Counted from the first letter of the stretch, positions 36,871 to 46,930 are shown. The stretch is DNA of 64,000 nucleotides from Burkholderiales bacterium (GCA_947453625.1 CANGHK010000019.1:1-64000), one strand, 5' to 3'. The notes: generated by a model not told the origin, from the sequence alone. Made by a program: numbers and translations.

Positions 36871-38751
36871 TCAGAGCCGAATGACTTCGGGTCCAGGGTG
36901 GGCGCTATACAACTCATCGACCAGCGCGGCGCGGCCGGTCAGCACGCCGCGTTGGTTGACATAGCCCTTGTCGGTGGTCTCGCCGGCGCCGATGGACGCG
37001 GCGGCGTGCAGGATGCGGAAGGCCGCGATGCGGTGGGTGTTGCCGCCGGCGCCCAGGTTGTAGGTGCGCAGCAGGCCTGCCAGCCGGTCGGCCAGCGCGG
37101 CATAGGCCGCCGGCGGAATGGGGCCTTCGGCCACGGTGCCTGCGCGGGCCCCCTCGGCAGGATGCACCCAGACCATCAAACGGATGTCGTCGCGGTCGGG
37201 GGCGGCGATGACCAGGTCGGTGACCAGGGGCTGGCAAGCTTCCACCAGCGCCAGGCGCAGTTCACCGGTGGCCACCCAGGAGCCATTGCTCAGCTTGAAG
37301 TTCTCGCTCAGGCGGCCGGCAAAGCGCAGGCCGTCTTCGGGCTGCGCCGGGTTGGCGAACTGCACCAGGTCGCCGACGCGGTAGAACTGCTCCTCATCGA
37401 AGGCGGCCGCCGTGAGATCGGGCCGGCGCAGGTAGCCCGGCGTCACATTGGGCCCACGAACGCGCACTTCGTAGCGGTCTTCGAACGGCACCAGCTTGAT
37501 GGTCAAACCTGGCATGGGCAAGCCGATCTCGCCACCACCCTGGCTGGCCCAGTGCGTGACGGAGATGCCGGGGCCCGTCTCCGTCGTGCCATAGCCCGAG
37601 CCGAACGCAATCTGCTGGCCCAGCGTGCGCACCGCCAGCGCCTGCATGCGCATCCACACCTCCTGCGGCAGGCTGGCGCCGGCATACGTCATGCGACGCA
37701 GGCGCGAGAAGAAGGCCACGCGCAGGGCGTCGTCGGCTTCCATCGCGTCGGCCAGCATCTGCAGCGCCGACGGCACGCTCAGCAGCGTGGTGGGCCGCAA
37801 GTCCCGGATATTCGCGATTGTCTTGGCGACTTCACTTGGCGTGGGCCGTCCGTCGTCGATGTAGAGCGTGCCGCCCTCGCGCAGGATGCCATGCAGCGTG
37901 GCATTGCCGCCCACGGTGTGGTGCCAGGGCAGCCAGTCCAGCCCGACCGGCAACTGGGGACTGGAGACCAGCAGGCCGCTGGCCTGAACCGCGCTGCACA
38001 GCATGCCGTGGGTGTTGATCACGCCCTTGGGCGCGCCGGTGGAGCCGGAGGTGAACAGGATCTTGGCCACGGTGGCCGATTGCACCGCGCGGCGGGCGGC
38101 CGCCACTTGCGGCCCGACCTGCGTGTCATACAGGCTGGCGATTGTGGCCACGCCGGCCGCGCCTGGCGCGGCGCTGAGCCAGGGCGCACCCGCCAGCAAG
38201 GGCACGCTGCGTGCACCCGCGTACTGGGCAGCGTCCTGTGCAAACACCAGGCCGGGCTGCAGCAGTTCGGCGATCTCGGCCAGACGGGGACGCGCTTGCG
38301 CCAGCAGCGTGTAGTTGGGTGACACCGGCGACACCGGCACACCCGCCAGCATGCCGGCAAATGCCAGTACCGCATGCTCCAGCGAGGCGCCCGACAGGAT
38401 GGCGATCGGTGTCTGGTCGCTCAGCCCCTGGTGCAGCAGCCACTGCGCGACGGCCTGGACACGCTGCCACGCGTCGGCATAGATCAGCGTCTCCCAGGTG
38501 CCGTCAGCGGCCTTCTGGGCCAGGAAGATGCGCTCAGGCGCGGCCGCGGCCCAATGCTCCAGGTAGTCGACGATGTTGCCGACGCAACCCGTCAACGGGA
38601 TGGGCGAACGCAGCAGGATGCTGCCGTCTGCGCGGCGATCGACCACCACGGCCTTGGGCGCAAACCGGATGGCCAGCGGATCACCCGCCTCCGATCCGCT
38701 GGCGGGCGCGGCGGCGTCACCCCGATGCGTAGGGTCTGGCGCGATGTCCAT
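36871..38751 (-). CDS. fcs: Feruloyl-CoA synthase-like AMP-binding CoA ligase
   Basis: A 626-residue protein. The N-terminal RFAPKAVVVDRRADGSILLRSPIPL is typical of feruloyl-CoA synthases. Adenylation motifs follow: LFTSGSTGAPKGVINTHGML near 230, GSGYGTTETGPGIS near 395, YRVGDLVQF near 463 and FAGRLSENFKLSNGSWVATGELR near 484, with the late catalytic Lys probably in ETTDKGYVNQRG near 590. It should activate an aryl- or alkenoic acid to its CoA ester using ATP. It is the first gene of a five-gene operon and divergent from the HxlR regulator. Confidence 0.85.
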   Translation of the reverse strand: MDIAPDPTHRGDAAAPASGSEAGDPLAIRFAPKAVVVDRRADGSILLRSPIPLTGCVGNIVDYLEHWAAAAPERIFLAQKAADGTWETLIYADAWQRVQAVAQWLLHQGLSDQTPIAILSGASLEHAVLAFAGMLAGVPVSPVSPNYTLLAQARPRLAEIAELLQPGLVFAQDAAQYAGARSVPLLAGAPWLSAAPGAAGVATIASLYDTQVGPQVAAARRAVQSATVAKILFTSGSTGAPKGVINTHGMLCSAVQASGLLVSSPQLPVGLDWLPWHHTVGGNATLHGILREGGTLYIDDGRPTPSEVAKTIANIRDLRPTTLLSVPSALQMLADAMEADDALRVAFFSRLRRMTYAGASLPQEVWMRMQALAVRTLGQQIAFGSGYGTTETGPGISVTHWASQGGGEIGLPMPGLTIKLVPFEDRYEVRVRGPNVTPGYLRRPDLTAAAFDEEQFYRVGDLVQFANPAQPEDGLRFAGRLSENFKLSNGSWVATGELRLALVEACQPLVTDLVIAAPDRDDIRLMVWVHPAEGARAGTVAEGPIPPAAYAALADRLAGLLRTYNLGAGGNTHRIAAFRILHAAASIGAGETTDKGYVNQRGVLTGRAALVDELYSAHPGPEVIRL

Positions 38752-38808
38752 GGTGTCCCCTTGTTGGTTTCGAAATCGCACGGAATCCCGTCGACGGCAC
38801 AGTTTGAA

Positions 38809-38942
38809 TTCATGAAAGATTTATCCCATTCGTGAAATCTCGGTTGCGTCCGGCGCCATGTCGGTGTTAAAAAAGAACCAACACCGTCGAATGGCAGAGC
38901 TCTGCAAACTTGGTGCTGAAATAGAATCTTGATCTGGTCAAG
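38809..38942. promoter_or_regulatory. Cluster of repeats in the ligase/HxlR divergent promoter
   Basis: The ~200-bp AT-rich gap holds TTCATGAA at 38809-38816 and TTCGTGAA at 38829-38836 (20 bp apart), an inverted repeat CGGTGTT (38862-38868)/AACACCG (38880-38886), and CTTGA (38928-38932)/TCAAG (38938-38942) just before the regulator start. Spacing of two helical turns between the first pair fits a dimeric winged-helix regulator such as the HxlR protein. Which repeat is the real operator is unknown. Confidence 0.5.
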
Positions 38943-38956
38943 ACAAGGTGAGCGCG

Positions 38957-39490
38957 ATGCAGTGGGATGAGTTGGACCAGCAGCCATGCTCGGTGGCCCG
39001 GACCCTGTCGGTGATCGGCGATCGCTGGACGTTGCTGATCCTGCGCGACTGCTTCATGAAGGTGCGCCGCTTCGACGACTTCCACGCCCGCCTGGGCATC
39101 GGCCGGCCGATCCTGGCCGACCGCTTGCAGAAGTTGGTCGACAACTTCGTGCTGACCAAGATGGCGTACCAGACCAACCCGCTGCGCTACGAATACCGGT
39201 TGACGCAGAAGGGCTTGGATCTGCACCCGGTGATCATGGCCATCGTGCACTGGGGCGATGTGCACATGGTCGGCAAGAAGGGGCGGCCGGTGCTGCACAA
39301 GCACACCACCTGCGGCCACCACTTCGACCCCGTGCAGGTGTGTTCGGTCTGCGCCGAGACCTTGAACCCGCGCGAGATCACCGTCGATCCCGGGCCAGGC
39401 GCTGGCGCTGCGCCAGTCGCAAACGAGGAAGCGTCCAGGGCCCCCCGGCGGCCCACTCCCCGGAAATCTGCGCAAACTCCCGTGGGCTGA
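38957..39490 (+). CDS. HxlR-family winged-helix regulator
   Basis: A 177-residue protein; AAGGTGAG sits just before the ATG at 38957, and a GTG at 38948 is the alternative start. The HxlR core is CSVARTLSVIGDRWTLLILRDCFMKVRRFDDFHARLGIGRPILADRLQKLVD, with the leading Cys that in some members senses oxidants or aldehydes. A CGHHF...CSVC zinc-like knuckle near 120-132 and a Pro/Arg-rich tail follow. It is divergent from the feruloyl-CoA synthase-like operon and upstream of an enoyl-CoA hydratase, so both sides are likely targets. Confidence 0.87.
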   Translation: MQWDELDQQPCSVARTLSVIGDRWTLLILRDCFMKVRRFDDFHARLGIGRPILADRLQKLVDNFVLTKMAYQTNPLRYEYRLTQKGLDLHPVIMAIVHWGDVHMVGKKGRPVLHKHTTCGHHFDPVQVCSVCAETLNPREITVDPGPGAGAAPVANEEASRAPRRPTPRKSAQTPVG

Positions 39491-39530
39491 GGCATAACCT
39501 GCGTGCCCTCTGCCTCAACAGGACCCCACC

Positions 39531-40367
39531 GTGACCACCACCGCTGATCGCCGCATCGACACCGGCACCGACGAATTGCTGTGCGAAGTGCGCGATCGGG
39601 TGGCGATCGTCACCTTGAACCGGCCTCAGGCACGCAATTCGCTGTCCGACCAGCTGACACCGGCCCTGCGTGAGGTGATTCGCCAGTGCAGTGGTGACGC
39701 GACGGTGGGTGCCCTGCTGATCACAGGCGCGGGCACGGCCTTCTGTGCCGGCGGCGATGTCAAGGGCATGGGTGCTTCCAGCAACCCGGCCAAGCGCGAC
39801 TGGACGGTGGAGCAGCGCGTGGCCGATCTGCAGGATCGGCAGCGCCGACTCACGGGCGCCCTGTTCGGGCTGCGCAAACCCACGCTGGCTGCTCTGCCAG
39901 GACCAGCGGCGGGTGCGGGCTTGTCGATCGCGCTGGCCTGTGACCTGCGCATCGCGGCCGAATCGGCTTTCATCAGCACCGGCTATGTGCGCGTGGGCTT
40001 GAGCGGCGACTATGGCGTCGCCTGGTTGCTGAGCCAGCTGGTCGGCCGGGGCAGGGCCAGCGAGTTGATGCTGTTGTCGGAGAAGGTCAATGCCGCGCGC
40101 TGCCTGGGCATGGGCATCTTCAACCGGGTAGTGCCCGACATGGACTTGCAGGCCGAGGCCTTCACCCTGGCGCGCCAACTCGCCCATGGGCCCGCGCTGG
40201 CGCAAGCGCTGATCAAGGACAACCTGGACGACAGTTCCACCGTCGGGTTCGATGCCGCACTGGACAACGAGGCGGCGCGCCTCATCCAGTCGACGATGGA
40301 CGCCGATCACGCAGAAGCTGTGCGTGCATTCGTCGAGAAGCGTGCGCCTCGCTTCAGGTCGGGCTGA
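39531..40367 (+). CDS. Enoyl-CoA hydratase/isomerase-family protein
   Basis: A 278-residue crotonase-fold protein with a GTG start. Motifs are VAIVTLNRPQARNSLSDQLTPAL, FCAGGDVKGMG (oxyanion-hole loop) near 71-81, ALPGPAAGAGLSIALACDLRIAAESAFISTGYVRVGLSGDYGVAWLL near 120-166. One usual Glu position reads Ser/Gly (VGLSGDYG), as in isomerase-type members, while the Asp in SGDYG could act instead. It follows the HxlR gene by 40 bases. It probably acts on the CoA ester made by the ligase operon. Confidence 0.84.
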   Translation: MTTTADRRIDTGTDELLCEVRDRVAIVTLNRPQARNSLSDQLTPALREVIRQCSGDATVGALLITGAGTAFCAGGDVKGMGASSNPAKRDWTVEQRVADLQDRQRRLTGALFGLRKPTLAALPGPAAGAGLSIALACDLRIAAESAFISTGYVRVGLSGDYGVAWLLSQLVGRGRASELMLLSEKVNAARCLGMGIFNRVVPDMDLQAEAFTLARQLAHGPALAQALIKDNLDDSSTVGFDAALDNEAARLIQSTMDADHAEAVRAFVEKRAPRFRSG

Positions 40368-40374
40368 CGGGCAT

Positions 40375-40407
40375 GCCGGCTCGGCCACCTGTGCTGGCCG
40401 AGCCGGC
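40375..40407. terminator. Strong hairpin between convergent genes
   Basis: GCCGGCTCGGCCA (40375-40387) and TGGCCGAGCCGGC (40395-40407) form a perfect 13-bp stem with a 7-base loop, between the enoyl-CoA hydratase and the convergent phospholipase D fragment. It has no T-tract on either side but is placed to stop transcription from both. Confidence 0.6.
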
Positions 40408-40435
40408 TGGGTTCAATGCAGTCTCTTGCCGCGCA

Positions 40436-41173
40436 TCAAAGGTCCCGCTCTGCCACCAGCAGTGACAGCAGCCGCAGCTTCCATTGCAGCCACCAACCGC
40501 TGCCGGGCTCGGTGACGGTGGCGCTGGCCAGGCCATCCTCTTCGAGGTGGGCCCATTCGCTCGTCTGACCGTCGGGCGTCAGACGCACTTGATAAACACT
40601 GTTGAACCGGTCGCTCTCGATCCAGGTCGTGAAGGCCTGCGCCGGCGCCGGACTGTCGATGACCACACCCAACTCGGTGTTGCCCACCGCCGAGCGGCCG
40701 TCCAGATTGGCGCACCCGACCAACAGGCGTTGCCGGTCGACGATCGACACCTTGGCGTGCAGCTGCGGTGTCGACCGACCGAAATCGCCAAAGCGCCGTG
40801 CCCGCCGGGTTTGCGTGGGACTGCGCTCGTACAGCTCCACCCCCAGGCGCAGCATCTCCAGTCGGTAGGCCGAGTAGCGCTCGTGCACCAGCGGCTCGTC
40901 GGTGGATCCCAATGAGTTGGTGAAGACCATGAGCCGGGCGCCACTCGCGCGGGCTGCTCGGATCAGCGGCATGCCCACCTCGCCAGGCACGAAATAGGGC
41001 GAGACCATCACGACCTCCCGCTGCCCCGCAGTGAGGGCGGCGAGCAGCCCGCTCACCGCCTGCGTCGGCGCCATGGCGAGCGTTGTGTCGCTTGCTCTGC
41101 GCGCTGGCCGGATCAAGCCGGTCCGGCGCGGCGCCGCAACGGGGTTCAGTTCGGCGCCGATCGGATATATCAT
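40436..41173 (-). pseudogene. Phospholipase D/cardiolipin synthase-like gene, C-terminal half only
   Basis: The frame encodes ~245 residues: the second half of a two-HKD phospholipase D protein, with VVMVSPYFVPGEVG, FTNSLGSTDEPLVH, and one HKD motif LHAKVSIVDRQRLLVGCANLDGRS, then NTELGVVI. Full proteins are about twice this length and need two HKD motifs. The N-terminal half is absent, and the first codons (MIYPIGAELNP) run into the promoter palindrome of the divergent aminotransferase. A rearrangement that brought in the aminotransferase/ABC block probably removed it. Confidence 0.78.
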
Positions 41174-41180
41174 GTATCCG
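41162..41180. promoter_or_regulatory. 19-bp palindrome upstream of the aminotransferase operon
   Basis: CGGATATATCATGTATCCG pairs at 8 of 9 positions and lies 25-43 bases before the aminotransferase ATG. Its GGATATA half also occurs in the acylase promoter region (near 23513), where the GntR-controlled cluster lies, hinting at one shared regulator. No regulator gene is next to this operon. Confidence 0.5.
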
Positions 41181-41204
41181 GACCATGGATGAACAGGTGG
41201 CGCG

Positions 41205-42434
41205 ATGAATGCCCGTACCGAATCCCCCGATCAGCAGTTGCGAGCGCGCGCCCGGCGCGTCGTGCCCGGTGGCATGTACGGTCACATGCGCGCCGAAGGC
41301 CTGCCGCCCGATTACCCGCAGTTCTTTGATCGCGGCCAGGGCTGCCATCTGTGGGACGCCAACGGCCGGCGCTACATCGACTTCATGTGCAGCTGGGGTC
41401 CGATCGTGCTGGGCCACCAGCACCCCGGTGTCACCGAGGCGGTGAACCGGCAGATGGCCGCCGGCGACTGCCTGAACGGCCCGACCGAGCGCATGGTCGA
41501 GCTTGCCGAACGCCTGGTCGGCCTGGTGACCCACGCCGACTGGGCGATGTTTTCCAAGAACGGCAGCGACGCGACGACGACCTGCGTGACACTGGCGCGC
41601 GCGGCGACCGGCAAACGCAAGATCCTGGTCGCCAAGGGCGCCTACCACGGCGCGCTGCCCTGGTGCTCGCCGCATCCGCTGGGCGTCACCGCCGAGGACC
41701 GCGCCCACCTGATCACCTACCGCTACAACGACATCTCCAGCCTGGAAGCGGCGGTCGATGAGGCCGGCAGCGACCTCGCCGGCATCGTCGCGTCGGCTTT
41801 CCGCCACGACTACGGTCTGGACCAGGAACTGCCCGATGCAGCGTTCGCGCGCCGCGCCAGGGCACTGTGCGACGCAGCGGACGCGGCGCTGATCCTCGAC
41901 GACGTGCGGGCCGGTTTCCGGTTGACGCTGCACGGCAGCTGGGACCTGGTGGGCGTACAGCCCGACCTCAGCGCCTGGAGCAAGGCGATCGCCAACGGCC
42001 ACGCGCTCGCCGCGGTGACCGGCAACGGGCGCTACCGCGACGCCGCAGCCAAGCTGTTCGTCACCGGCTCGTTCTGGTGCGGCGCAGTGCCGATGGCCGC
42101 AGCGCTGGCGACGCTGGACGCGCTGGAACAAGGCGACGGCCCGGCGCGGATGCGGGCTGCCGGCCAGCGCCTGCGCGACGGCCTGGCCGCGCAGGCCGCA
42201 GTCTGGGGCCTGGCGATCCGCCAGAGCGGCCCGCCGCAGATGCCCACGCTGCTGTTCGACGACGACGCCGACTGCGCCAAGGGCTACCGCTTCTGCCAGG
42301 AAGCGCTCAAGCGCGGCGTCTACCTGCACCCGCGCCACAACATGTTCCTGTCGACGGCGCACAGCGACGCCGACATCGACGAGGCGCTGCAGGCTACTGC
42401 GCAGGCTTTCGAAGCGATGGCCAGCGGCGGCTAG
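41205..42434 (+). CDS. Class III (PLP-dependent) aminotransferase
   Basis: A 409-residue protein. PLP-fold motifs are CHLWDANGRRYIDFMCSWGPIVLGHQHP near 48-75, MFSKNGSDATTTCVTLARAATGKRKILVAKGAYHG near 110-145, ILDDVRAGFR near 229 and the PLP Lys in DLSAWSKAIANGHALAAVTG near 260. It resembles glutamate-1-semialdehyde aminomutase-like enzymes but is shorter and not next to heme genes. It likely moves an amino group on the compound taken up by the following ABC importer. Gap to the binding protein is 73 bases. Confidence 0.83.
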   Translation: MNARTESPDQQLRARARRVVPGGMYGHMRAEGLPPDYPQFFDRGQGCHLWDANGRRYIDFMCSWGPIVLGHQHPGVTEAVNRQMAAGDCLNGPTERMVELAERLVGLVTHADWAMFSKNGSDATTTCVTLARAATGKRKILVAKGAYHGALPWCSPHPLGVTAEDRAHLITYRYNDISSLEAAVDEAGSDLAGIVASAFRHDYGLDQELPDAAFARRARALCDAADAALILDDVRAGFRLTLHGSWDLVGVQPDLSAWSKAIANGHALAAVTGNGRYRDAAAKLFVTGSFWCGAVPMAAALATLDALEQGDGPARMRAAGQRLRDGLAAQAAVWGLAIRQSGPPQMPTLLFDDDADCAKGYRFCQEALKRGVYLHPRHNMFLSTAHSDADIDEALQATAQAFEAMASGG

Positions 42435-42507
42435 CGTCGCAAGCCCTGCGGTGGGTTGATTTCTTCGACAACCGGCGCCAAGCCGGTGCTGTTTCAAGGA
42501 GACCGGG

Positions 42508-44058
42508 ATGATCAGACAAGCATGGCGCGTTGGCGCAATCGGTGTGGTCGCCGCAGCGCTGTGGGCCGCTGGCCCCGCACAGGCCCAGCCCAAGAAGGGC
42601 GGCACGCTGGTCTATGCCTCGGTCTCAGGACCCGGCACGCTGGACCCGCATGTTTCGTCGAGCGCGGTCGAACTCGAAGTCATCCACAACGTCTTCGAGG
42701 GCTTGGTCGCGCTGGACAACCAGAACGCGACCAAGCCGATGCTCGCGAGCAAGGCCACGGCCTCGGCCGACGCCAAGACCTACTCGTTCACCCTGCGCCG
42801 CGGCGTGAAGTTCCACAACGGCGACGAGCTGACTTCAGCCGATGTGCGGGCATCGTTTGAGCGCTACCAGCGCGTCAGCCCGAATGCCAGCAACCTGTCC
42901 GGGGTCGAACGCTACGACACGCCCGACCCGCACACTTTCATCATCCGGCTCAAGGAGCCCAACGTCGTGCTGCTCGACGTGCTGAAGTCGCCAATCTTCC
43001 CGCTGATGATCCTGCCTGCGGCGCAGAAGGACAAACCCGCGCGCGGCATCGACGTGGTCGGTACCGGGCCTTACTCGCTGGGCGAATGGGTCAAGGACAG
43101 CCACCTGGTGATCAAGCGCTTCGACGGCTATGTCGCCGACACCAGCGCCGCCGGACGCGACGGTTACGCCGGGCGCAAGACCGTGCACGTGGACGCAGTC
43201 CGGTTCCGTTTCATGCCCGAAGCGACGACGCGCATCGCCGCGCTACAGACCGGTGAGGCCCAGCTCGCGGGCAGCATCCCGAGCGAACTGCGCGCACGCA
43301 TCGAGGAGAAGAACACGCTGGCGATCCGCGAAGTGTTCCCGGTCGGCGGCAGCTATGTGATCGTCAATTCGCAGTTCGGCGCCACCGCCAACGTCGGCAT
43401 CCGCCAGGCCATCGCCGCGGCGATCAACATCGGCGAGATCACCGAGGCCACCGGCGGCATCAACAAGCCCAACCCCTGGATGTCCTTCCCGAACACGCCG
43501 TACTACCTGGGCAACACCGCGCCCACGCCCTGGTACGACCAGAAGAACCCCGCCAAGGCCAAGGAGATCGCCAAGAAGGCGGGCTACAAGAACGAGAAGA
43601 TCGTCATCGAGACCAACAGCAACTACCCGTGGATGCGCACCACGATGCTGGTGGTCGCCGAACAGCTCAAGGAGGCCGGCTTCAACATCGAGGTCAAGGT
43701 CGTGGACTGGACCACCAACGCGGCCCATATGCAGCAGGGCACGGGCGAGTGGAACCTGTCGACCACGCTGTTCGGCCCCGACCATATCCTGGGGCCGCAG
43801 CAGTGGCGCCCGCTGGTCTATGCCTTCCCCAGCATCAAGGGCAACGACGCGCTAGACGCCGCCTACAAGAGCTTCTTCGCCGAGCCCGAACTGGAAAAAC
43901 GGCGCGGCGCCTGGCTCAAGATCCAGCAGCAGGTGCTGGGCAATGCCTACATGATCAAGATCGCCGACTCGGGCCGGTTGACGGGCTATGCCAAGCGGCT
44001 CAAGGGCCAGTCCGACTACGCCGGCATCCTGCAACTCTGGGACCTCCACCTCGAGTGA
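42508..44058 (+). CDS. ABC importer periplasmic binding protein (peptide/nickel SBP_bac_5 family)
   Basis: A 516-residue protein with AAGGAGA before the ATG and a signal peptide ending AGPAQAQP. Family-5 features are GTLVYASVSGPGTLDPHVSSSAVELEVIHNVFEGLV near 30-65, YSFTLRRGVKFHNGDELTSADVRASFERY near 92-120 and GTGPYSLGEWV near 187. The C-terminal domain has TTRIAALQTGEAQLAGSIPSEL. It binds a peptide-like or other organic ligand in the periplasm. It belongs to the operon with two permeases, two ATPases and an amidase. Ligand unknown. Confidence 0.88.
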   Translation: MIRQAWRVGAIGVVAAALWAAGPAQAQPKKGGTLVYASVSGPGTLDPHVSSSAVELEVIHNVFEGLVALDNQNATKPMLASKATASADAKTYSFTLRRGVKFHNGDELTSADVRASFERYQRVSPNASNLSGVERYDTPDPHTFIIRLKEPNVVLLDVLKSPIFPLMILPAAQKDKPARGIDVVGTGPYSLGEWVKDSHLVIKRFDGYVADTSAAGRDGYAGRKTVHVDAVRFRFMPEATTRIAALQTGEAQLAGSIPSELRARIEEKNTLAIREVFPVGGSYVIVNSQFGATANVGIRQAIAAAINIGEITEATGGINKPNPWMSFPNTPYYLGNTAPTPWYDQKNPAKAKEIAKKAGYKNEKIVIETNSNYPWMRTTMLVVAEQLKEAGFNIEVKVVDWTTNAAHMQQGTGEWNLSTTLFGPDHILGPQQWRPLVYAFPSIKGNDALDAAYKSFFAEPELEKRRGAWLKIQQQVLGNAYMIKIADSGRLTGYAKRLKGQSDYAGILQLWDLHLE

Positions 44059-44119
44059 ATGACCCGGCCGCAAACCCTGCCAAACGCATGACCAGGCTTG
44101 CGCTCCAGGCGACCTCGCC

Positions 44120-45064
44120 GTGAACCGCCTGATCGCCTACAAGATCGCGCAGGCGGTGCCGGTGGTGCTGCTGGTGTCGGTGCTGGCCTTCCTGCTGATG
44201 CTGCTGCTGCCGGGCGACCCGGCGGTCGTGATCGCCGGCGAGCAAGCCAGCCCCGAGGCGATCGCCGCAGTGCGCCGCAGTCTGGGTCTGGACCGGCCGG
44301 TGCTGACCCAGCTCGGGCTGTGGCTGGGCCACCTGGCGCAGGGCGATTTCGGCTCCTCGCTGGTGCTCAACCAGACCGTGCTGTCAGCGGTGGCCGAGCG
44401 GCTGCCAGTCACGCTGTCGCTCACCGGGCTGTCGCTGGCGATCACCTTGCCGATCGGCATCGCGATCGGTGCGATCGCCGCCTACCACCGCCAGACCTGG
44501 GTCGATTCGCTGGTGATGTCGGTCGCGCTGGTCGGCGTGTCGATCCCGGCGTTCTGGATCGCGATCCTGGCGGTGATCCTGTTTTGCGTGATCCTGGGCT
44601 GGTTCCCATCCAGCGGCTATGCGCCGCTGCTGCAGGACCCTGGGCTGTGGCTGCGATCGCTGGTGTTGCCGGCGGGCATCCTGTCGCTGTTCCAGATCGG
44701 TTTTCTGGCCCGTATGACGCGTTCGGCGATGCTCGACGTGCTGAGCCAGGACTTCATACGCACCGCCCGCGCCAAGGGGCTGAGCGAGTGGGTCACCGTC
44801 GGCAAGCACGCCTTCCGCAACGCGCTGATCCTGGTGATCACCGCCACCGGCATCCTGCTGTCGGCGGCGATCGGCGGTTCGGTGGTGATCGAGCAGGTCT
44901 TCGCGCTGCCCGGGATCGGCCGCCTCGTGGTGCAGGCGATCCTGGCGCGCGACTACCCGCTGGTCCAGGGCGTGATGCTGATCTACGGCTTCACCTTCGT
45001 CGCGATCAACCTGGCCGTCGACCTGGCCTACACCTGCGCCGACCCGCGGGTGCGCTATGACTGA
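44120..45064 (+). CDS. ABC importer permease (DppB type)
   Basis: A 314-residue protein with six membrane segments, opening [32 protein letters not shown], the standard DppB start. The ATPase-contact loop is [25 protein letters not shown] near 221-245, followed by [33 protein letters not shown]. The GTG start follows the binding protein by 61 bases; the stop overlaps the next start by 8 bases. It forms the channel with the DppC-type partner. Confidence 0.9.
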   Translation: MNRLIAYKIAQAVPVVLLVSVLAFLLMLLLPGDPAVVIAGEQASPEAIAAVRRSLGLDRPVLTQLGLWLGHLAQGDFGSSLVLNQTVLSAVAERLPVTLSLTGLSLAITLPIGIAIGAIAAYHRQTWVDSLVMSVALVGVSIPAFWIAILAVILFCVILGWFPSSGYAPLLQDPGLWLRSLVLPAGILSLFQIGFLARMTRSAMLDVLSQDFIRTARAKGLSEWVTVGKHAFRNALILVITATGILLSAAIGGSVVIEQVFALPGIGRLVVQAILARDYPLVQGVMLIYGFTFVAINLAVDLAYTCADPRVRYD

Positions 45065-45944
45065 GGTGCTGGTCGCGACACCGAGCAGCGGCACGCTCGC
45101 GCCGCGCCGACGCTTCATGCTGCTGCGCCGGTTGGCCACGCACCGCTCGTTCCAGATCGGCTTCGTGGTCGTGCTGCTGCTGGTGCTGGCCGCGGTCTTC
45201 GCGCCGCTGCTCAGCGGGCTCGACCCGTCGGCGATGAAGGTGCGGGCCCGCTTCAAGCCGCCGTCGCAAGCCTATCTGTTCGGCACCGACATGTTCGGCC
45301 GCGACATCTTCACCCGGGTGCTGTACGGCGCGCGCGTGTCGCTGTGGGTCGGGCTGGTGGTGGCCTGCGTCTCGGGGTTTCTGGGCGCAGTGATCGGCAT
45401 CCTGGCGGCCCAGTTTCGCGCGCTCGACGCGCTGGTGATGCGGCTGATGGATGCGCTGATGTCCTTCCCGGCGATCCTGCTGGCCCTGGGCATCACCGCG
45501 GCGCTGGGGCCGCGCATGGACAGCGTGATCATCGCGCTGTCGGTGGCCTATGTGCCGGCGGGCGTGCGCATCGTTCGCGCCAGCGCGCTGGTGGTGCGCG
45601 AGCTCGACTACGTGCAGGCCGCGCGCATCGCCGGCGCGAGCCAGCTGCGGATCATGCTGCGCCACATCCTGCCCAACAGCGTCGGGCCGCTGCTGGTGCA
45701 CATGAGCTTCGTCTTCGCCTACTCGATCCTGGCCGAGGCCGCGCTGAGCTTTCTCGGCGTCGGCGTGCAGCCGCCCACCGCGAGCTGGGGCAACATCATC
45801 GCCGAGGGGCGCGACTACGCCACCCAGGCCTGGTGGGTGATGCTGTTTCCGGGCCTGGGCATCAGCCTGGCCGCGCTCGGCCTGAACCTGCTGGGCGACG
45901 GCTTGCGCGACGTGCTCGACCCCAGGCTGAAAGGCGTCGGATGA
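45057..45944 (+). CDS. ABC importer permease (DppC type)
   Basis: A 295-residue protein with a basic N-terminus and six membrane segments. [35 protein letters not shown] near 77-110 and the ATPase loop [35 protein letters not shown] (residues ~180-222) are typical of DppC. The C-terminus ends [14 protein letters not shown], standard for the family. It overlaps the permease before and the ATPase after (ATGA), showing a tightly coupled operon. Confidence 0.9.
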   Translation: MTEVLVATPSSGTLAPRRRFMLLRRLATHRSFQIGFVVVLLLVLAAVFAPLLSGLDPSAMKVRARFKPPSQAYLFGTDMFGRDIFTRVLYGARVSLWVGLVVACVSGFLGAVIGILAAQFRALDALVMRLMDALMSFPAILLALGITAALGPRMDSVIIALSVAYVPAGVRIVRASALVVRELDYVQAARIAGASQLRIMLRHILPNSVGPLLVHMSFVFAYSILAEAALSFLGVGVQPPTASWGNIIAEGRDYATQAWWVMLFPGLGISLAALGLNLLGDGLRDVLDPRLKGVG

Positions 45945-46930
45945 CGGCGCTGGTCTCGATCCAGGACCTGACGGTCCAGTTCCGAACCGACCGCGGCTGG
46001 ATCACCGCGATCGAGGACGTCTCGTTCGACATCGCCGAGGGCGACTGCCTGGGCATGGTCGGCGAGTCGGGCAGCGGCAAGAGCGTGACCGCGCTGGCTA
46101 TGCTGCGGCTGCACGCCAAGGGCAGCTCGCGCATCGCCAGCGGCCGCATCGTCCACGCCGGCCAGGACCTGCTGCAGGCCGACGAAGCCGAGCTGCGGCG
46201 CATCCGCGGCCGCGACATCGCGATGGTGTTCCAGGACCCGATGTCGTCGCTGAACCCGGTGCTGACGGTCTGCGACCAGATCTCGGAGACGCTGCGGCTG
46301 CACCAGGGGCTGTCGCGACCGCAGGCGCGCCAGCGCGCGATCGAGCTGCTCGACCTGGTGCGCATCCCCGACGCCCGACGCCGGGTCGACGACTACCCGC
46401 ACCGGCTGTCGGGCGGGATGCGCCAGCGCGTGATGATCGCGATTGCGATCGCCTGCCGGCCGCGGCTGCTGATCGCCGACGAGCCGACCACCGCGCTCGA
46501 CGTGACGATCCAGGCCCAGGTGCTCGAGCTGCTGCGCGAGCTGCGCGCCGAGCTCGGCATGGCGGTGCTGCTGATCTCGCACGACCTGGGCGTGATCGCC
46601 GAGTTCGCGCGCCGGGTCATCGTGATGTACGCCGGGCGCGTCGTCGAGGAGGCGCCGGTCGGCCCGCTGTTCCGCGCGCCGCGCCACCCCTATACCGAGG
46701 GTCTGATGGCGGCGATGCCGGCGCTGGACGCCGGGCCAGACGACGAGCCCTCGAGGCTGCAGGCGATCCCGGGCCGCATCCCCGACCCGAGCGAGCCGAT
46801 CGCAGGCTGCCGCTTCGGCCCGCGCTGCGCCCATGCCCAGGCCAGTTGCCACGCCGCAGCGCCGGCGCTGGTGACCATCGCCGATGGCCACCGGCTGCGC
46901 TGCACACCGCGCAGTGGCGGGAACGCCTGA
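45941..46930 (+). CDS. ABC importer ATPase (DppD type)
   Basis: A 329-residue nucleotide-binding protein: Walker A GESGSGKS near 40, Q-loop [13 protein letters not shown] near 96, signature LSGGMRQR near 155, Walker [13 protein letters not shown] near 175 and the switch His in LLISHDLGV near 206. The C-terminal oligopeptide-type motif ([12 protein letters not shown]...[15 protein letters not shown]) has the three Cys that can hold an iron-sulfur cluster in DppD/OppD-type ATPases. It pairs with the next ATPase to drive uptake. Confidence 0.92.
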   Translation: MTALVSIQDLTVQFRTDRGWITAIEDVSFDIAEGDCLGMVGESGSGKSVTALAMLRLHAKGSSRIASGRIVHAGQDLLQADEAELRRIRGRDIAMVFQDPMSSLNPVLTVCDQISETLRLHQGLSRPQARQRAIELLDLVRIPDARRRVDDYPHRLSGGMRQRVMIAIAIACRPRLLIADEPTTALDVTIQAQVLELLRELRAELGMAVLLISHDLGVIAEFARRVIVMYAGRVVEEAPVGPLFRAPRHPYTEGLMAAMPALDAGPDDEPSRLQAIPGRIPDPSEPIAGCRFGPRCAHAQASCHAAAPALVTIADGHRLRCTPRSGGNA

